The notes: generated by a model from the sequence alone, not told the origin. A stretch of 64,000 nt of DNA from an uncultured Pelagibacteraceae bacterium (GCA_902518155.1 CABYFA010000003.1:31885-95884), one strand, 5' to 3'. Shown: positions 1 through 8,663, numbered from the stretch's first letter. Program-made: numbers and translations.

Positions 1-1013
1 TTTTGAATTCTATGAACCATATTGATAACAGATTTAGATTCGGATTGTTGACCATCTAATGCAGTTGCAACTATTGATACTCTAATTTTCCCATCTAAAG
101 CTGGATCAATAATTGAACCATTTATTATTTCAGCCTCTGGATCAACTTCTGATCTTATCTTATTTACAATTTCATCTACCTCAAAAAGTTTTAGATCTTC
201 CCCACCTGTAATGTTTATCAACAGTCCTTTAGCACCTTTTAAAGAATAATCATCGATAAGTGGATTATTCAAAGCTAATTCGGTTGCTTTCTCAGCTCTA
301 TTTTCACCTTCAGCTTCTCCCGTTCCCATCATCGCTTTACCCATTGAAGACATAACTGTCTCTACATCTGCGAAATCTAAATTTACTAATCCATCTTTAA
401 CCATGAGATCAGTTACACTTTGAACTCCATGTCTTAAAATACTATTAGATAATTGGAACGACTCTTTATAAGTCGTTTGCTCATTAGCAATTTTAAATAA
501 ATTTTGATTTGGTATCACAATTATAGTATCAACATGTTTTCTTAGTTCATCTAATCCTTGTTGTGCTCTTCGCATTCTTGATGGTGCTTCATATAAAAAT
601 GGTAATGTTACAACACCAACTGTTAGAATATTTAATTCTTTGGCAGCTCTTGCAATAACGTGTGCAGCACCCGTACCAGTTCCTCCACCCATTCCAGCAG
701 TTATAAAAACCATGTTTGCACCTTTTAGAATATCAACAATATCATTCAAAGATTCACCTGCTGCTGCTTGACCTATTTCATGTTTTGCGCCAGCACCTAA
801 ACCTTTGGTTAAGTTTAGTCCAATTTGAATTCTTGTTTTTGATTTGCTGGTCTTTAAATCCTGAGCATCAGTATTTACAGCTACAAACTCAACACCGTCA
901 ACACCTGAATCTATCATTTCATTTATTGCATTCCCGCCAGCACCTCCTACACCAAGAACTAATATTCTTGGTTTAAGTTCTTTAATTTCTGGTACTTTAA
1001 AGTTAATTGTCAT
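1..1013 (-). CDS. ftsZ: Cell division protein FtsZ (3' part outside window)
   Basis: FtsZ is the tubulin-like GTPase that polymerises into the cytokinetic ring at midcell. Read on the minus strand from the ATG at 1011-1013, the protein begins [20 protein letters not shown] and continues through a glycine-rich nucleotide-binding segment (GVGGAGGNA near residue 20) and the tubulin signature [11 protein letters not shown] near residue 100. The T7-loop region ([13 protein letters not shown]) near residue 210 is also present. About 337 codons are visible with no stop; the C-terminal tail that binds FtsA-type partners lies outside the window. The start follows the mraZ stop by 14 bases and has a G-rich SD-like stretch (GGGGGA) about 8 bases upstream, so the two genes very probably share a transcript. 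Identification is certain; completeness cannot be judged. Confidence 0.97.
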   Translation of the reverse strand, partial: MTINFKVPEIKELKPRILVLGVGGAGGNAINEMIDSGVDGVEFVAVNTDAQDLKTSKSKTRIQIGLNLTKGLGAGAKHEIGQAAAGESLNDIVDILKGANMVFITAGMGGGTGTGAAHVIARAAKELNILTVGVVTLPFLYEAPSRMRRAQQGLDELRKHVDTIIVIPNQNLFKIANEQTTYKESFQLSNSILRHGVQSVTDLMVKDGLVNLDFADVETVMSSMGKAMMGTGEAEGENRAEKATELALNNPLIDDYSLKGAKGLLINITGGEDLKLFEVDEIVNKIRSEVDPEAEIINGSIIDPALDGKIRVSIVATALDGQQSESKSVINMVHRIQ

Positions 1014-1027
1014 TTTATTTTCCCCCG

Positions 1028-1483
1028 TTATTTGTTAAGTTGATGCTCCCATTTAAGGCTGGCTCGATTTAAATTAGCTTTTTTTCTCGCATTAACCTTA
1101 AATTTTTCAAATATTGTTGGTTCCCAAATTTGGAATGTTTTACCCTGACCAACAAAGACCATGCTATTTTTGATTTTTGCATGTTTTAATAATTTTAAAG
1201 TAAGAGAAATTCTTCCTTCACTATCAAATTGTAAATTTGTGCTTTCAGATAAAATTGATGTTGCAAAAAAATCTCTTTTTTCCTCAAAAGGATTTAAAGA
1301 GTCTATAGAATTTGAAATTTTTTCTACTCTGTCTTGAGGCCATGCCTCTATAGATTGATTGTTAAATGATGGATAACAAATCACTCCATTATATCCTAAA
1401 TTAGACAAATATGATCTATAACTTGCAGGCACCGACACCCTTCCTTTTTTGTCCAATTTGTTTTCGTAGGTCGATAAAAACAT
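1028..1483 (-). CDS. mraZ: Transcriptional regulator MraZ
   Basis: MraZ is an AbrB-fold DNA-binding protein that normally heads the dcw cell-wall/division cluster and represses its own promoter. The 151-residue product has the two expected half-repeats, [11 protein letters not shown] near residue 10 and [17 protein letters not shown] near residue 88, each with the conserved D/E-x-x-GR motif. In most bacteria the next gene is rsmH (mraW), followed by ftsL, ftsI and the mur genes. Here ftsZ follows after 14 bases, so the intervening dcw genes are not between them. The upstream region carries a promoter overlapped by three TGGG repeats of the kind MraZ binds. Length is normal for the family. Confidence 0.95.
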   Translation of the reverse strand: MFLSTYENKLDKKGRVSVPASYRSYLSNLGYNGVICYPSFNNQSIEAWPQDRVEKISNSIDSLNPFEEKRDFFATSILSESTNLQFDSEGRISLTLKLLKHAKIKNSMVFVGQGKTFQIWEPTIFEKFKVNARKKANLNRASLKWEHQLNK

Positions 1484-1512
1484 AAACCATAAAGTTCTAT
1501 AAATCCCCTATT

Positions 1513-1555
1513 TGGGAATTTATGGGATCTTATGGGTTTTTTTGAAATGAGTCAA
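1513..1555 (-). promoter_or_regulatory. mraZ-ftsZ promoter with three MraZ-type boxes
   Basis: On the minus strand a -35 TTGACT (1550-1555) is followed after 17 bases by a -10 TAAGAT (1527-1532). Three copies of TGGG, read on the plus strand (CCCA on the mraZ coding strand), start at 1513, 1523 and 1533, an exact 10-base period. They flank and abut the -10 box and the expected transcription start near 1520. Known MraZ operators are TGGGN repeats separated by 5 bases, the same spacing. I infer autorepression by occlusion of the -10 region; with ftsZ next in line, this would place ftsZ under MraZ control. Confidence 0.8.
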
Positions 1556-1642
1556 CATATACTATTTTTAATTGAAATAGGCCAATTGAGGATGAGTGAA
1601 TCAAAACGTGAACATTTAAGAGGTATTTATTTTTAATGAAAA

Positions 1643-1995
1643 GCCAGATGAACTATAAGCCGGGTTCTGTCGTTTAAACTTACCATTTGTCTAGGCTCAA
1701 GATCACTCTTAAGCTCAAGCAACTAACCCTGATGACGAGCCAAAGATAGCTTTTAGTTTTTCAACAATGTCATCTCTACTTAGTCTTGCTCCCAGTGGGG
1801 TTTTCCAGCGTTCATTGTTACCAATGGAACCGGTGCGCTCTTACCACACCTTTTCACCCTTGCCTTGTTAAGGCGGTATATTTTCTGTGGCACTATCCCT
1901 AGGGTTGCCCCTGCCAGGTATTACCTGGCACTGCATCTTTGTAGAGTCCGGACTTTCCTCTTTAAAATTTTAAAGCGATAAGTCGTTCATCTGGC
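1643..1995 (-). ncRNA. rnpB: RNase P RNA (M1 RNA)
   Basis: This is the catalytic RNA of RNase P, which removes 5' leaders from pre-tRNAs. On the minus strand it shows the hallmark 5' element GAGGAAAGTCCGGACTC and the conserved 3' segment AGAACCCGGCTTATAG. The termini GCCAGATGAAC and GTTCATCTGGC pair as the closing P1 helix, which fixes the ends to within a base or two. The total of about 353 nt fits a bacterial type A RNA. It lies between the mraZ promoter region and the AmpD-like gene on the same strand and has its own promoter. Confidence 0.95.
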
Positions 1996-2001
1996 ATGAA
2001 C

Positions 2002-2029
2002 AATCTATTGTTAAATTCTAATATTTCAA
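2002..2029 (-). promoter_or_regulatory. Promoter of rnpB
   Basis: Minus strand: -35 TTGAAA (2024-2029), 16-base spacer, -10 TAGATT (2002-2007). Six bases separate the -10 from the first base of the RNA at 1995, the normal distance to a transcription start, which independently supports the chosen 5' end. Confidence 0.7.
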
Positions 2030-2044
2030 GCTTAATCTTTATTT

Positions 2045-2785
2045 TTAAAGAAGTTTATTGCTTATTAATAGACACTCTTTGTCAATTTTACCATTTACTA
2101 AACTTTGTCTGAAATGTCTTTGAAAAGCAATTGTAAGGCACTTTAAATTTTTACTAAATTTGTATCCCTTTACATCATTGTATCCAATTTTATGAAGATT
2201 TTTTAAAAATATTTTTTGTTCAATATTTGTTAAAAGATTTTTTTTTCTAAACTTTTTAATTTTTTTTTGATCTAAATTGTGCCAATGACCTAATTTATTT
2301 TTTGCTAGCATTTCCCAAGGGAATTTTTCACCTGGGTCTTTTTTACGGTCTGGTGATATATCGGAATGACCAAGTATACAATTTTTTTTAATTTTATATT
2401 TTTTAATTAGAAAATTGAGCAATTTTTTGAGTGAAAAAATTTGTTTAGATGAAAAATTTCTATATCCATACTGATGACCAGGATTAGTTATTTCAATTCC
2501 AATTGAATTTTTATTTATGGATTTAAAATGTTTCCAACTTGAAACTCCTGCATGCCAAGCTTCATAAAGATCTGGAATCAGTTTTATCATATCACCGTTT
2601 TTCCTTATCAAATAATGTGAACTAACTTTTGATTTTGGATCCTGAAGCCTTTGGATAGCCTCTGATTCTTTTTTCATGCCTGTATAATGAATAATGATAA
2701 ATTTAATTCTTTTTTTTAATCTTTTAGGTAAATTAAAATTTGGAGAATAATTCGTGGCCATTTTTAAGCCAATTTTTCGATACAT
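2045..2785 (-). CDS. N-acetylmuramoyl-L-alanine amidase, AmpD/AmiD type
   Basis: Amidase_2-family zinc enzyme that cleaves the bond between N-acetylmuramic acid and L-alanine in (anhydro)muropeptides during peptidoglycan turnover. The amidase domain spans roughly residues 25-160. Likely zinc ligands are His33 (in IIHYTG), His140 (in LGHSDISPDRK) and Asp150 (in KKDPGEKFPW); Glu97 in IGIEI is also conserved. Residues about 180-246 resemble a short peptidoglycan-binding helical domain. No convincing signal peptide is seen, favouring a cytoplasmic AmpD-like recycling role, although AmiD-type periplasmic enzymes share this domain layout. A second in-frame ATG at 2761 (MATNYSPNF) is an alternative start. 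It is divergent from mlaA. Confidence 0.85.
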   Translation of the reverse strand: MYRKIGLKMATNYSPNFNLPKRLKKRIKFIIIHYTGMKKESEAIQRLQDPKSKVSSHYLIRKNGDMIKLIPDLYEAWHAGVSSWKHFKSINKNSIGIEITNPGHQYGYRNFSSKQIFSLKKLLNFLIKKYKIKKNCILGHSDISPDRKKDPGEKFPWEMLAKNKLGHWHNLDQKKIKKFRKKNLLTNIEQKIFLKNLHKIGYNDVKGYKFSKNLKCLTIAFQRHFRQSLVNGKIDKECLLISNKLL

Positions 2786-2843
2786 TTTTATATTTAATTA
2801 ATAGTTAATTTACTTTATGATCGAATATATTATAAGGATCGCA

Positions 2844-3629
2844 ATGATCAAAAAAATACTAATTGTTATTTTTACAACCCTCGCGCTAACTGTTAATGTT
2901 AACGCTGGATCTGATGGAAATTTAATTTTAAAAAAAAATGAACCTTCAGAAGTAAAGGATTGTTTTGAAAAACTTAACAGAGCAACCTTTGCTTTCAATC
3001 AAGCTTTAGATGGTGTGATTTTTAAACCTGTTGCGTCAATATATAGAAAACTACCTTCACCAGCTAAAACTGGGGTCAGTAACTCTTTAGAAAATATTTC
3101 CCATTTATTAACAATACCTAACAATGTTTTACAAGGAGATTTCAAACAAGCTGGAATTAATACTGGAAGATTTGTTATAAATACAACATTAGGTATTTTA
3201 GGAATTTTTGACGTTGCTGAATATCTTGGTCTTTCAAATTATGAAAAAGAAGACTATGGTCAATCTTTAGCAAAATTTGGCGTTGGTCCAGGCTGTTACA
3301 TCGTGTTACCAGTTTTAGGTCCAAGTACAGTTAGAGATACAATTGCTTCAACTCTAAATTACCTAGGTGGTGACCCTTGGTACAATGTAACGATCAATAA
3401 TGATACTCAATATTTTAAGAATTCAGATTATTATTATTCTAAAGGTGCAGCTGGGGTAGACTTTAGAGCTAAGAATTATGACTCAATTGAAAACTTAGAA
3501 AATAATTCATTAGACTTTTATGCTTCAGTTAAAAGCTTGTATTTACAGGACCGACAACAAAAAATTCTTAACTCAAGAAAAATAATTAATACCCAGGACG
3601 ATAGCGACTGGGAGGAAATTAATCAATAA
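2844..3629 (+). CDS. mlaA: MlaA-family outer-membrane lipid-transport protein
   Basis: MlaA (VacJ) is the outer-membrane component of the Mla system, which moves phospholipids between the outer membrane and the periplasmic carrier MlaC. The start at 2844 is preceded by an AAGGA Shine-Dalgarno sequence (from 2834), better than the in-frame codon at 2817. The N-terminus (MIKKILIVIFTTLALTVNVN) is a signal peptide ending in VNA-G. Family motifs include FEKLNRATFAFNQALD and the FVINTTLGILGIFDVAEYLG stretch. There is no lipobox cysteine at the cleavage site, so this copy would be a signal peptidase I substrate and not a classical lipoprotein. mlaC follows after 9 bases. Confidence 0.9.
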   Translation: MIKKILIVIFTTLALTVNVNAGSDGNLILKKNEPSEVKDCFEKLNRATFAFNQALDGVIFKPVASIYRKLPSPAKTGVSNSLENISHLLTIPNNVLQGDFKQAGINTGRFVINTTLGILGIFDVAEYLGLSNYEKEDYGQSLAKFGVGPGCYIVLPVLGPSTVRDTIASTLNYLGGDPWYNVTINNDTQYFKNSDYYYSKGAAGVDFRAKNYDSIENLENNSLDFYASVKSLYLQDRQQKILNSRKIINTQDDSDWEEINQ

Positions 3630-3638
3630 AATTATTAA

Positions 3639-4229
3639 ATGTATTCTAGGAAGATTCTTTCAATAGTTTTTTTTTATTTTTTAATATTGGGTAACACCCA
3701 TTCAATAGAACCAGATGTTTTTGTTCAATCAACAGTAAATAGGGCTTCCAAAATACTTTCTGAAAATTTATCCAAAGAAGAAAAAATAAATCAACTAAAA
3801 TTAATTGCTGAAGAAACTGTGGATATAAATGGCATAGGTTTCTATACACTTGGAACTATAAGAAAAAACCTCGATAACAATCAAAAAAAGAGGTATTCAG
3901 AATTATTTAGGGAATATTTTTTGAAAAGCTTCTCTAGCAGACTTTCTGAATACACTAACCCAGAAATTGATGTTTTATCTAAAGAAGTATTGAGTGAAAA
4001 TTATACAATAGTGAATAGCCTTTTAAAGGGTACATCAGAAAGGCCAGAAGTAAAAATTGATTGGAGAGTTTATACAAAAAATCCAGATAATCCTTTAATA
4101 AGAGATCTTATCATTGAAGGCTTAAGTTTAGCTAGAACTCAAAAAGAAGAGTTTGCATCCATTTTAAACTCAAACAATAATGATATAAATGCATTGTTTA
4201 AAACTTTAGAGGAATTTTCAAAAAATTAA
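3639..4229 (+). CDS. mlaC: MlaC-family periplasmic phospholipid carrier
   Basis: MlaC shuttles phospholipid across the periplasm between MlaA and the inner-membrane MlaFEDB transporter. The 196-residue protein starts with a signal peptide (about residues 1-22, ending near THSIEP) and contains the family pattern: a helical N-terminal half with FYTLGTIRKNLDNNQKKRY, then an NTF2-like half with VNSLLK, VKIDWRVY and IRDLIIEGLSLA. It is co-directional with mlaA, 9 bases downstream, and ends 9 bases before the 3' end of a convergent tRNA gene. The MlaFED transporter genes are not in this window. Confidence 0.9.
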   Translation: MYSRKILSIVFFYFLILGNTHSIEPDVFVQSTVNRASKILSENLSKEEKINQLKLIAEETVDINGIGFYTLGTIRKNLDNNQKKRYSELFREYFLKSFSSRLSEYTNPEIDVLSKEVLSENYTIVNSLLKGTSERPEVKIDWRVYTKNPDNPLIRDLIIEGLSLARTQKEEFASILNSNNNDINALFKTLEEFSKN

Positions 4230-4238
4230 CATACAGTT

Positions 4239-4315
4239 TGGTGGGCCCGCCAGGACTCGAACCTGGGACCAATACATTATGAGTGTACTGCTCTAACCAA
4301 CTGAGCTACAGGCCC
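4239..4315 (-). tRNA. tRNA with CAT anticodon, probably tRNA-Ile2, otherwise elongator tRNA-Met
   Basis: The minus strand folds into a complete cloverleaf: acceptor GGGCCTG/CGGGCCC, normal D-arm with GCTCAGTTGG, anticodon stem GTACA/TGTAT with loop CTCATAA, and a regular T-arm with loop TTCGAGT. CCA is encoded (4239-4241). The CAT anticodon is used both by elongator tRNA-Met and by tRNA-Ile2, in which TilS converts C34 to lysidine. C4-G69 and C5-G68 in the acceptor stem match features reported for TilS recognition, and the stem differs from the GGCGG-type start of alphaproteobacterial tRNA-Met, so I lean to Ile2. It may be cotranscribed with rpoD and tRNA-Val. Confidence 0.9.
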
Positions 4316-4370
4316 TAAACAATATTTTTTACTTTGTTTTATAATTATTATCAATAAACAAATTATATTT

Positions 4371-4445
4371 TGGTGGGCCGTGTTGGTTACGCTCCAACTA
4401 CCCCTGCAATGTCAATGCAGTACTCTACTATTGAGCTAACGGCCC
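4371..4445 (-). tRNA. tRNA-Val(GAC) with aberrant D- and T-loops
   Basis: All four stems are perfect or nearly so: acceptor GGGCCGT/ACGGCCC, D-stem GCTC/GAGT, anticodon stem CTGCA/TGCAG with loop TTGACAT (anticodon GAC, valine), and T-stem GTTGG/CCAAC. CCA is encoded. The T-loop, however, reads AGCGTAA where bacteria have TTCRANT, and the D-loop AATAGTA lacks the GG pair (G18-G19) that normally docks on positions 55 and 56. The anticodon arm and variable region are otherwise typical of alphaproteobacterial tRNA-Val(GAC). It lies 10 bases after the rpoD stop on the same strand. Confidence 0.88.
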
Positions 4446-4455
4446 AAAATCAAAC

Positions 4456-6282
4456 TTAACTTTCTAGGAAACTTTTTAATTGTTTTGATCTACTAGGGTG
4501 TTTTAATTTTCTAAGAGCTTTTGCTTCTATCTGACGAATCCTTTCTCGAGTGACTGAAAACTGCAAACCAACTTCCTCTAGTGTATGATCAGTATTCATA
4601 CCAACTCCAAATCTCATTCTTAAAACTCGTTCCTCCCTCGGAGTTAAAGTAGATAAAATCTTGGTGGTTGCCTCACCTAAATTTGATTTAATAGCTTGTT
4701 CAAGCGGAGCTAGCGCTTTTGTATCCTCTATAAAATCTCCTAAGCTACTATCCTCTTCATCCCCTACAGGTTTTTCTAAGGACACTGGCTCTTTAGAAAT
4801 TTTTAAAACTTTTCTAACTTTATCTAATGGCATTCTAAGTTTTTTTGCCAATTCTTCAGGTGTAGCTTCTCTGCCAAACTCACTTAAAATTAATCTTTGT
4901 GTTCTTACAATTTTGTTAATTGTCTCAATCATATGAACTGGAATTCTAATTGTTCTAGCTTGATCAGCTATTGATCTTGTAATTGCTTGTCTAATCCACC
5001 ATGTTGCATATGTAGAAAACTTATAACCTCTTCTGTACTCAAACTTATCAACTGCTTTCATTAACCCTATATTGCCCTCTTGAATTAAATCCAAAAATTG
5101 CAATCCCCTATTGGTATATTTTTTTGCAATTGAGATTACTAATCTTAAATTTGCTTCAACCATCTCTTTTTTTGCTATTCTTGACTCTTTTTCACCCTTT
5201 TGAACTCTGCTTACAAGTTTTTTGAAATCTGTCACAGACATTCCAATTTTGTGACTAAATTCAATTAATCTTTCTCTAATATCTTTAAATTTTTCTTTAT
5301 TTTTTGAAAAAAATTGCTTCCAAGTTGAATTTGTATCTAAAAATTTTTTAAGGTTTGGGTTAATTTCATTTCCTACATAAAATTTCAAAAACTCATTTCT
5401 TGGAATTTTATTATCCATAGCTAGTCTCAAAAGATTCCCCTCTAAAGAAACAATCTTTTTATTTTCTACATAATGTTTTTGTACTAGTCCCTCAAGAACA
5501 GATGGGGATAACTGCAGTGATTTTATGTCTTCTAAAATTTCTTTTACAATTTTTTCATAGCCTTTTTCCTTTGCTGGAGAAAAAATTTTAGAATTTAAGA
5601 CACAATCTAATTTTTCTTTTTGATATTTAATAAGTTTATTATAATCCTTAGTCAAATTACTTACAGTTTTAAGAACCTTAGGTTTTATTTCTGTCTCCAT
5701 TGCGGCTAATGTTGGGTTAAAATCTTCATCACCTTCATCGCCAGAATTGTTATCAGTTTCAACTTCGCCAGAATTTTTTTGTTTTGCACTTGGACCAGTA
5801 GACTCATCTTCCATATAATTGGTATCAATATCAATAATTTCTCTAACTAAAATTTCATCTTTTTGAAGTTTTTCATTCCATTCAAAAAACTGTTGGCCGG
5901 TTATCGGGCTTTGTGATAAAGCAATTAGCATTACATCTTTTCCAGCCTCTATTCGTTTTGCAATAGCAATTTCACCTTCTCTTGATAAAAGTTCAACTCC
6001 TCCCATTTCTCTAAGATACATTCGAATTGGATCGTCACTTTTTTCAATAGTTTTACCTTCATCTTTTGATGAACTGTCTTTTTTTTTTAAAACTTTAAAA
6101 TCTGATTTTTTTTCAACTAAGGTTATCTTTTCATCTAAAATATGAATAAAAGCTTGGGCTAGATTTTGATCTGAAAGATTTCTTTTTCCAAGAGATTTAC
6201 TTAATTCTTCATGGGTAATAAAACCTCTATGGGTTCCACGTCCCATTAAACGAGCAAATGATTTTGTAATTATTCTTTCCAC
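4456..6282 (-). CDS. rpoD: Primary sigma factor RpoD (sigma-70)
   Basis: The housekeeping sigma factor directs RNA polymerase to -35/-10 promoters. The 608-residue protein has region 1.1 at the N-terminus, region 1.2 starting [20 protein letters not shown] (near residue 85), an acidic non-conserved insert, and region 2 with [20 protein letters not shown] and the -10-recognition helix [14 protein letters not shown] (near residue 430). Region 4 has the -35-reading helix [19 protein letters not shown] near the C-terminus. It is the third gene of yqeY-dnaG-rpoD, 66 bases after dnaG; this order is conserved in alphaproteobacteria. Two tRNA genes follow on the same strand and may be cotranscribed. 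Confidence 0.98.
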   Translation of the reverse strand: MERIITKSFARLMGRGTHRGFITHEELSKSLGKRNLSDQNLAQAFIHILDEKITLVEKKSDFKVLKKKDSSSKDEGKTIEKSDDPIRMYLREMGGVELLSREGEIAIAKRIEAGKDVMLIALSQSPITGQQFFEWNEKLQKDEILVREIIDIDTNYMEDESTGPSAKQKNSGEVETDNNSGDEGDEDFNPTLAAMETEIKPKVLKTVSNLTKDYNKLIKYQKEKLDCVLNSKIFSPAKEKGYEKIVKEILEDIKSLQLSPSVLEGLVQKHYVENKKIVSLEGNLLRLAMDNKIPRNEFLKFYVGNEINPNLKKFLDTNSTWKQFFSKNKEKFKDIRERLIEFSHKIGMSVTDFKKLVSRVQKGEKESRIAKKEMVEANLRLVISIAKKYTNRGLQFLDLIQEGNIGLMKAVDKFEYRRGYKFSTYATWWIRQAITRSIADQARTIRIPVHMIETINKIVRTQRLILSEFGREATPEELAKKLRMPLDKVRKVLKISKEPVSLEKPVGDEEDSSLGDFIEDTKALAPLEQAIKSNLGEATTKILSTLTPREERVLRMRFGVGMNTDHTLEEVGLQFSVTRERIRQIEAKALRKLKHPSRSKQLKSFLES

Positions 6283-6348
6283 ACTAATATATTTGGAAAG
6301 ATGTATATAATGGTAAATTTTAAAAAATCCATTATTAATTTAATGGTA

Positions 6349-8124
6349 TTAATTGATATTTTGCTTTTTTTTTAGCTCTTTTAGCTCATTAAAAGTTGTC
6401 TCACTCAAATCTTTTGAAAATTTCGATTCTAATTCTTGTATTCTAAATTCTAAATTATAATTATTTAAATCACGAGCGATGTCCTCTAATAACTCAATAA
6501 TTTCATGATCCTTATTAGATTTTTTCTGTAAAATGTGTTTTATGGGTGCAAATTTTGTAATTTTATCAATTAATTGAACATCAATATCTAGCTGATCAAC
6601 TGATAAATCATTTTCTGAGTTAAGTTTGAATACAATTTTTTCAAAAATTTGTTTATTTACCTCAGAAAATAATTTTATATCTTTCAGCAAATGAACCTGA
6701 TCCCGCATCAAATTCAAGTTATTTACAACAAGATAAATTAACGAAAATTCTTTTAATTCTACGCCTGACAATGATTGACTTTCGTTAAAAAGCTTTTTAG
6801 TTTTCTCTAGAGATCTAGTTTTTTTTGTATAAAAGTTTTTTTGATTTTGACTTATGTATGGAGTTAATCCAGAAATTTTTTCTATGAAATACTCTAAAAC
6901 GTATTTTTTTATGTAATTATCTTTTATTGTGTAAGCTATGGATCTTAATTTTTTCTCAAAAATTGCCATTGAAGATGGATTATTATGAGTATTTTTTTTA
7001 TAATGATTAAATATAAATTGATGTATTGAAATTTTATTTTGTTTTGAATAATCAAAAAAATATTCTTTTCCATTTTTATTTACAAAACTATCTGGATCCT
7101 CTTGATCTGGTAAAAATAAAAATGAAATTTGCTTTTCAGGTTTCATGTCTTTTATAGAATTTTCTGCTGCTCTTAAGGCTGCCTTGTAACCACTTTCGTC
7201 ACCATCAAAACAAATAATAATATCATTAAAAAACTGGTTAAGTGTAAATACTTGTTTATCTGTTAAAGAAGTACCTAAGTTAGCAACAGCGTTTTCTATT
7301 CCATTTTTACTTAAACCAACGACATCCATATAACCCTCAACTAAAAAAATATTGTCAAATTTATTAGACAATTTTCTTGCTAAATCTAAATTATATAAGT
7401 TGGATCCTTTTTTGAAAAATAATGTTTCTGGAGAATTAACATACTTAGCCAGAAAATCACTTTTTTCGATTATTCTTCCCCCTAAAGCAATTGGTTGTCC
7501 TGAAATATTATTGATTGGAAAAATTAATCTTCCTCTAAACCTTTCAACATAAATATTCTTTTTTTTATCTAAATAAAATAATCCTGTTTCTAACAAATCA
7601 TCAATTTGATAATTCTTTTTTAATTCTTCAAATAAATTAGGATTTTTTTCTATAAAACCGATTTTAAATTTTTTAACTTGATCTTTATCAAGTGATCTAT
7701 TTTTAAGATAATCTCTTGCTTTAGAATATTTTTCATTTTTCAAAAGTTGATTATGATAAAAGTCCACATATTCTAAGAAAATAGATGAGTATATTTTCCA
7801 CTTTTTTTCTCTTTCTTCATCTTGTTTTGAAAAAATATAAGGTTGCATGCCAGCCAAATTTGCCAAGTGTTTTACAGCCTCACCAAATTTAAAATTTTGA
7901 GTTTTCATTACAAAATCAAAAATATTTCCATGTTCAGATGTTGCAAAACAATGATAAAATTCTTTTTCATCATTAACAGTGAAGGATGGAGTTTTCTCAT
8001 TTTTAAATGGTGAAAGTCCAACATATTCTTTACCTCTTTTTTTTAAACTGACGTATTTTGAAACTACTGTTGACACTTTTAATCTTGTTTTAATTTCCTC
8101 TAAATATTCTTTTGGATATTTCAT
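6349..8124 (-). CDS. dnaG: DNA primase DnaG with degenerate zinc ribbon
   Basis: DnaG makes RNA primers at the replication fork and is recruited by the DnaB helicase. The 591-residue protein has the N-terminal zinc-ribbon region (residues 30-70), the RNA polymerase/TOPRIM core with FLVEGYMDVVGL and CFDGDESGYKAALRA, and a divergent C-terminal DnaB-interacting domain. The four CHC2 zinc ligands are mostly replaced: the usual CPFH is SPFK (Ser38, Lys41), and in the usual CFGC only Cys59 remains, with Thr62 in the last position. The surrounding motif (EKTPSFTVNDEKEFYHCF) is intact, so this is true ligand loss. It starts 2 bases after the yqeY stop and lies upstream of rpoD. Confidence 0.96.
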   Translation of the reverse strand: MKYPKEYLEEIKTRLKVSTVVSKYVSLKKRGKEYVGLSPFKNEKTPSFTVNDEKEFYHCFATSEHGNIFDFVMKTQNFKFGEAVKHLANLAGMQPYIFSKQDEEREKKWKIYSSIFLEYVDFYHNQLLKNEKYSKARDYLKNRSLDKDQVKKFKIGFIEKNPNLFEELKKNYQIDDLLETGLFYLDKKKNIYVERFRGRLIFPINNISGQPIALGGRIIEKSDFLAKYVNSPETLFFKKGSNLYNLDLARKLSNKFDNIFLVEGYMDVVGLSKNGIENAVANLGTSLTDKQVFTLNQFFNDIIICFDGDESGYKAALRAAENSIKDMKPEKQISFLFLPDQEDPDSFVNKNGKEYFFDYSKQNKISIHQFIFNHYKKNTHNNPSSMAIFEKKLRSIAYTIKDNYIKKYVLEYFIEKISGLTPYISQNQKNFYTKKTRSLEKTKKLFNESQSLSGVELKEFSLIYLVVNNLNLMRDQVHLLKDIKLFSEVNKQIFEKIVFKLNSENDLSVDQLDIDVQLIDKITKFAPIKHILQKKSNKDHEIIELLEDIARDLNNYNLEFRIQELESKFSKDLSETTFNELKELKKKQNIN

Positions 8125-8126
8125 GA

Positions 8127-8588
8127 CTACTTATTAAGTATTTGTTTAATCAGCGCTCCTGCTTTGGAAAAATCAATTTCATCGGCATGTTGTTTTTTTA
8201 ATTCTCCCATAACTTTGCCCATATCTTTTACTGAATTAGCACTTACTTTAGCTATTATCTCTTCACATATTTTTTTTGTATCTTCCTCATTTAATTGTTT
8301 TGGTAAAAAACTTGATAAAATATCATATTCGTTTTGCTCAACTTCCAAAAGATCAGACCGATTATTTTTTTTATAAATTTCAATTGATTCGGCTCTTTGT
8401 TTCATCATCTTCTTAAATAATTTTTTAATATCTTCATCATCAGTCTTTTTTTTATTTGGACCGGATCTATTTAAGATATCCAAATCCTTGATGGAGGATA
8501 GAATTAACCTGTAAGTTGAGATTTTAGTTTTATCTTTTGATTTAAGCGACTTTTTATATTCAGTTTCTATGGTCTCTTTTAAGGACAT
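8127..8588 (-). CDS. YqeY/GatB-like domain protein
   Basis: YqeY-family protein of 153 residues, an all-helical fold related to the tail domain of the GatB amidotransferase subunit and thought to bind tRNA; its precise role is not established. Family signatures include RLILSSIKDLDI near residue 27, EVEQNEYDILSSFLPKQLNE near residue 80, and the C-terminal GKVMGELKKQHADEIDFSKA. It is the first gene of the yqeY-dnaG-rpoD unit, and its ATG lies 7 bases after a -10 box, implying an almost leaderless transcript. Confidence 0.9.
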   Translation of the reverse strand: MSLKETIETEYKKSLKSKDKTKISTYRLILSSIKDLDILNRSGPNKKKTDDEDIKKLFKKMMKQRAESIEIYKKNNRSDLLEVEQNEYDILSSFLPKQLNEEDTKKICEEIIAKVSANSVKDMGKVMGELKKQHADEIDFSKAGALIKQILNK

Positions 8589-8595
8589 AATTTTT

Positions 8596-8623
8596 AATCT
8601 ACTTTAAAGAAAAAATTCTTCAA
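8596..8623 (-). promoter_or_regulatory. Promoter of yqeY-dnaG-rpoD
   Basis: Minus strand: -35 TTGAAG (8618-8623), 16-base spacer, -10 TAGATT (8596-8601). Seven bases separate the -10 from the yqeY ATG at 8588, so transcription should begin at or next to the start codon. The -10 and the spacer length match the rnpB promoter. Confidence 0.6.
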
Positions 8624-8663
8624 AAGAAAAATTGTTTTTTTACAATTTTATAATACATCTCTG

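Noticed and set aside
716..976. Plus-strand open frame opposite ftsZ
   Set aside because: Leucine/histidine-rich shadow of the ftsZ reading frame, with no start signal or family resemblance.
8628..8649. Inverted repeat AAAATTG...CAATTTT between yqeY and carA
   Set aside because: Arms are almost pure A/T in an AT-rich spacer; similar repeats are expected by chance, and it falls between the two promoters.
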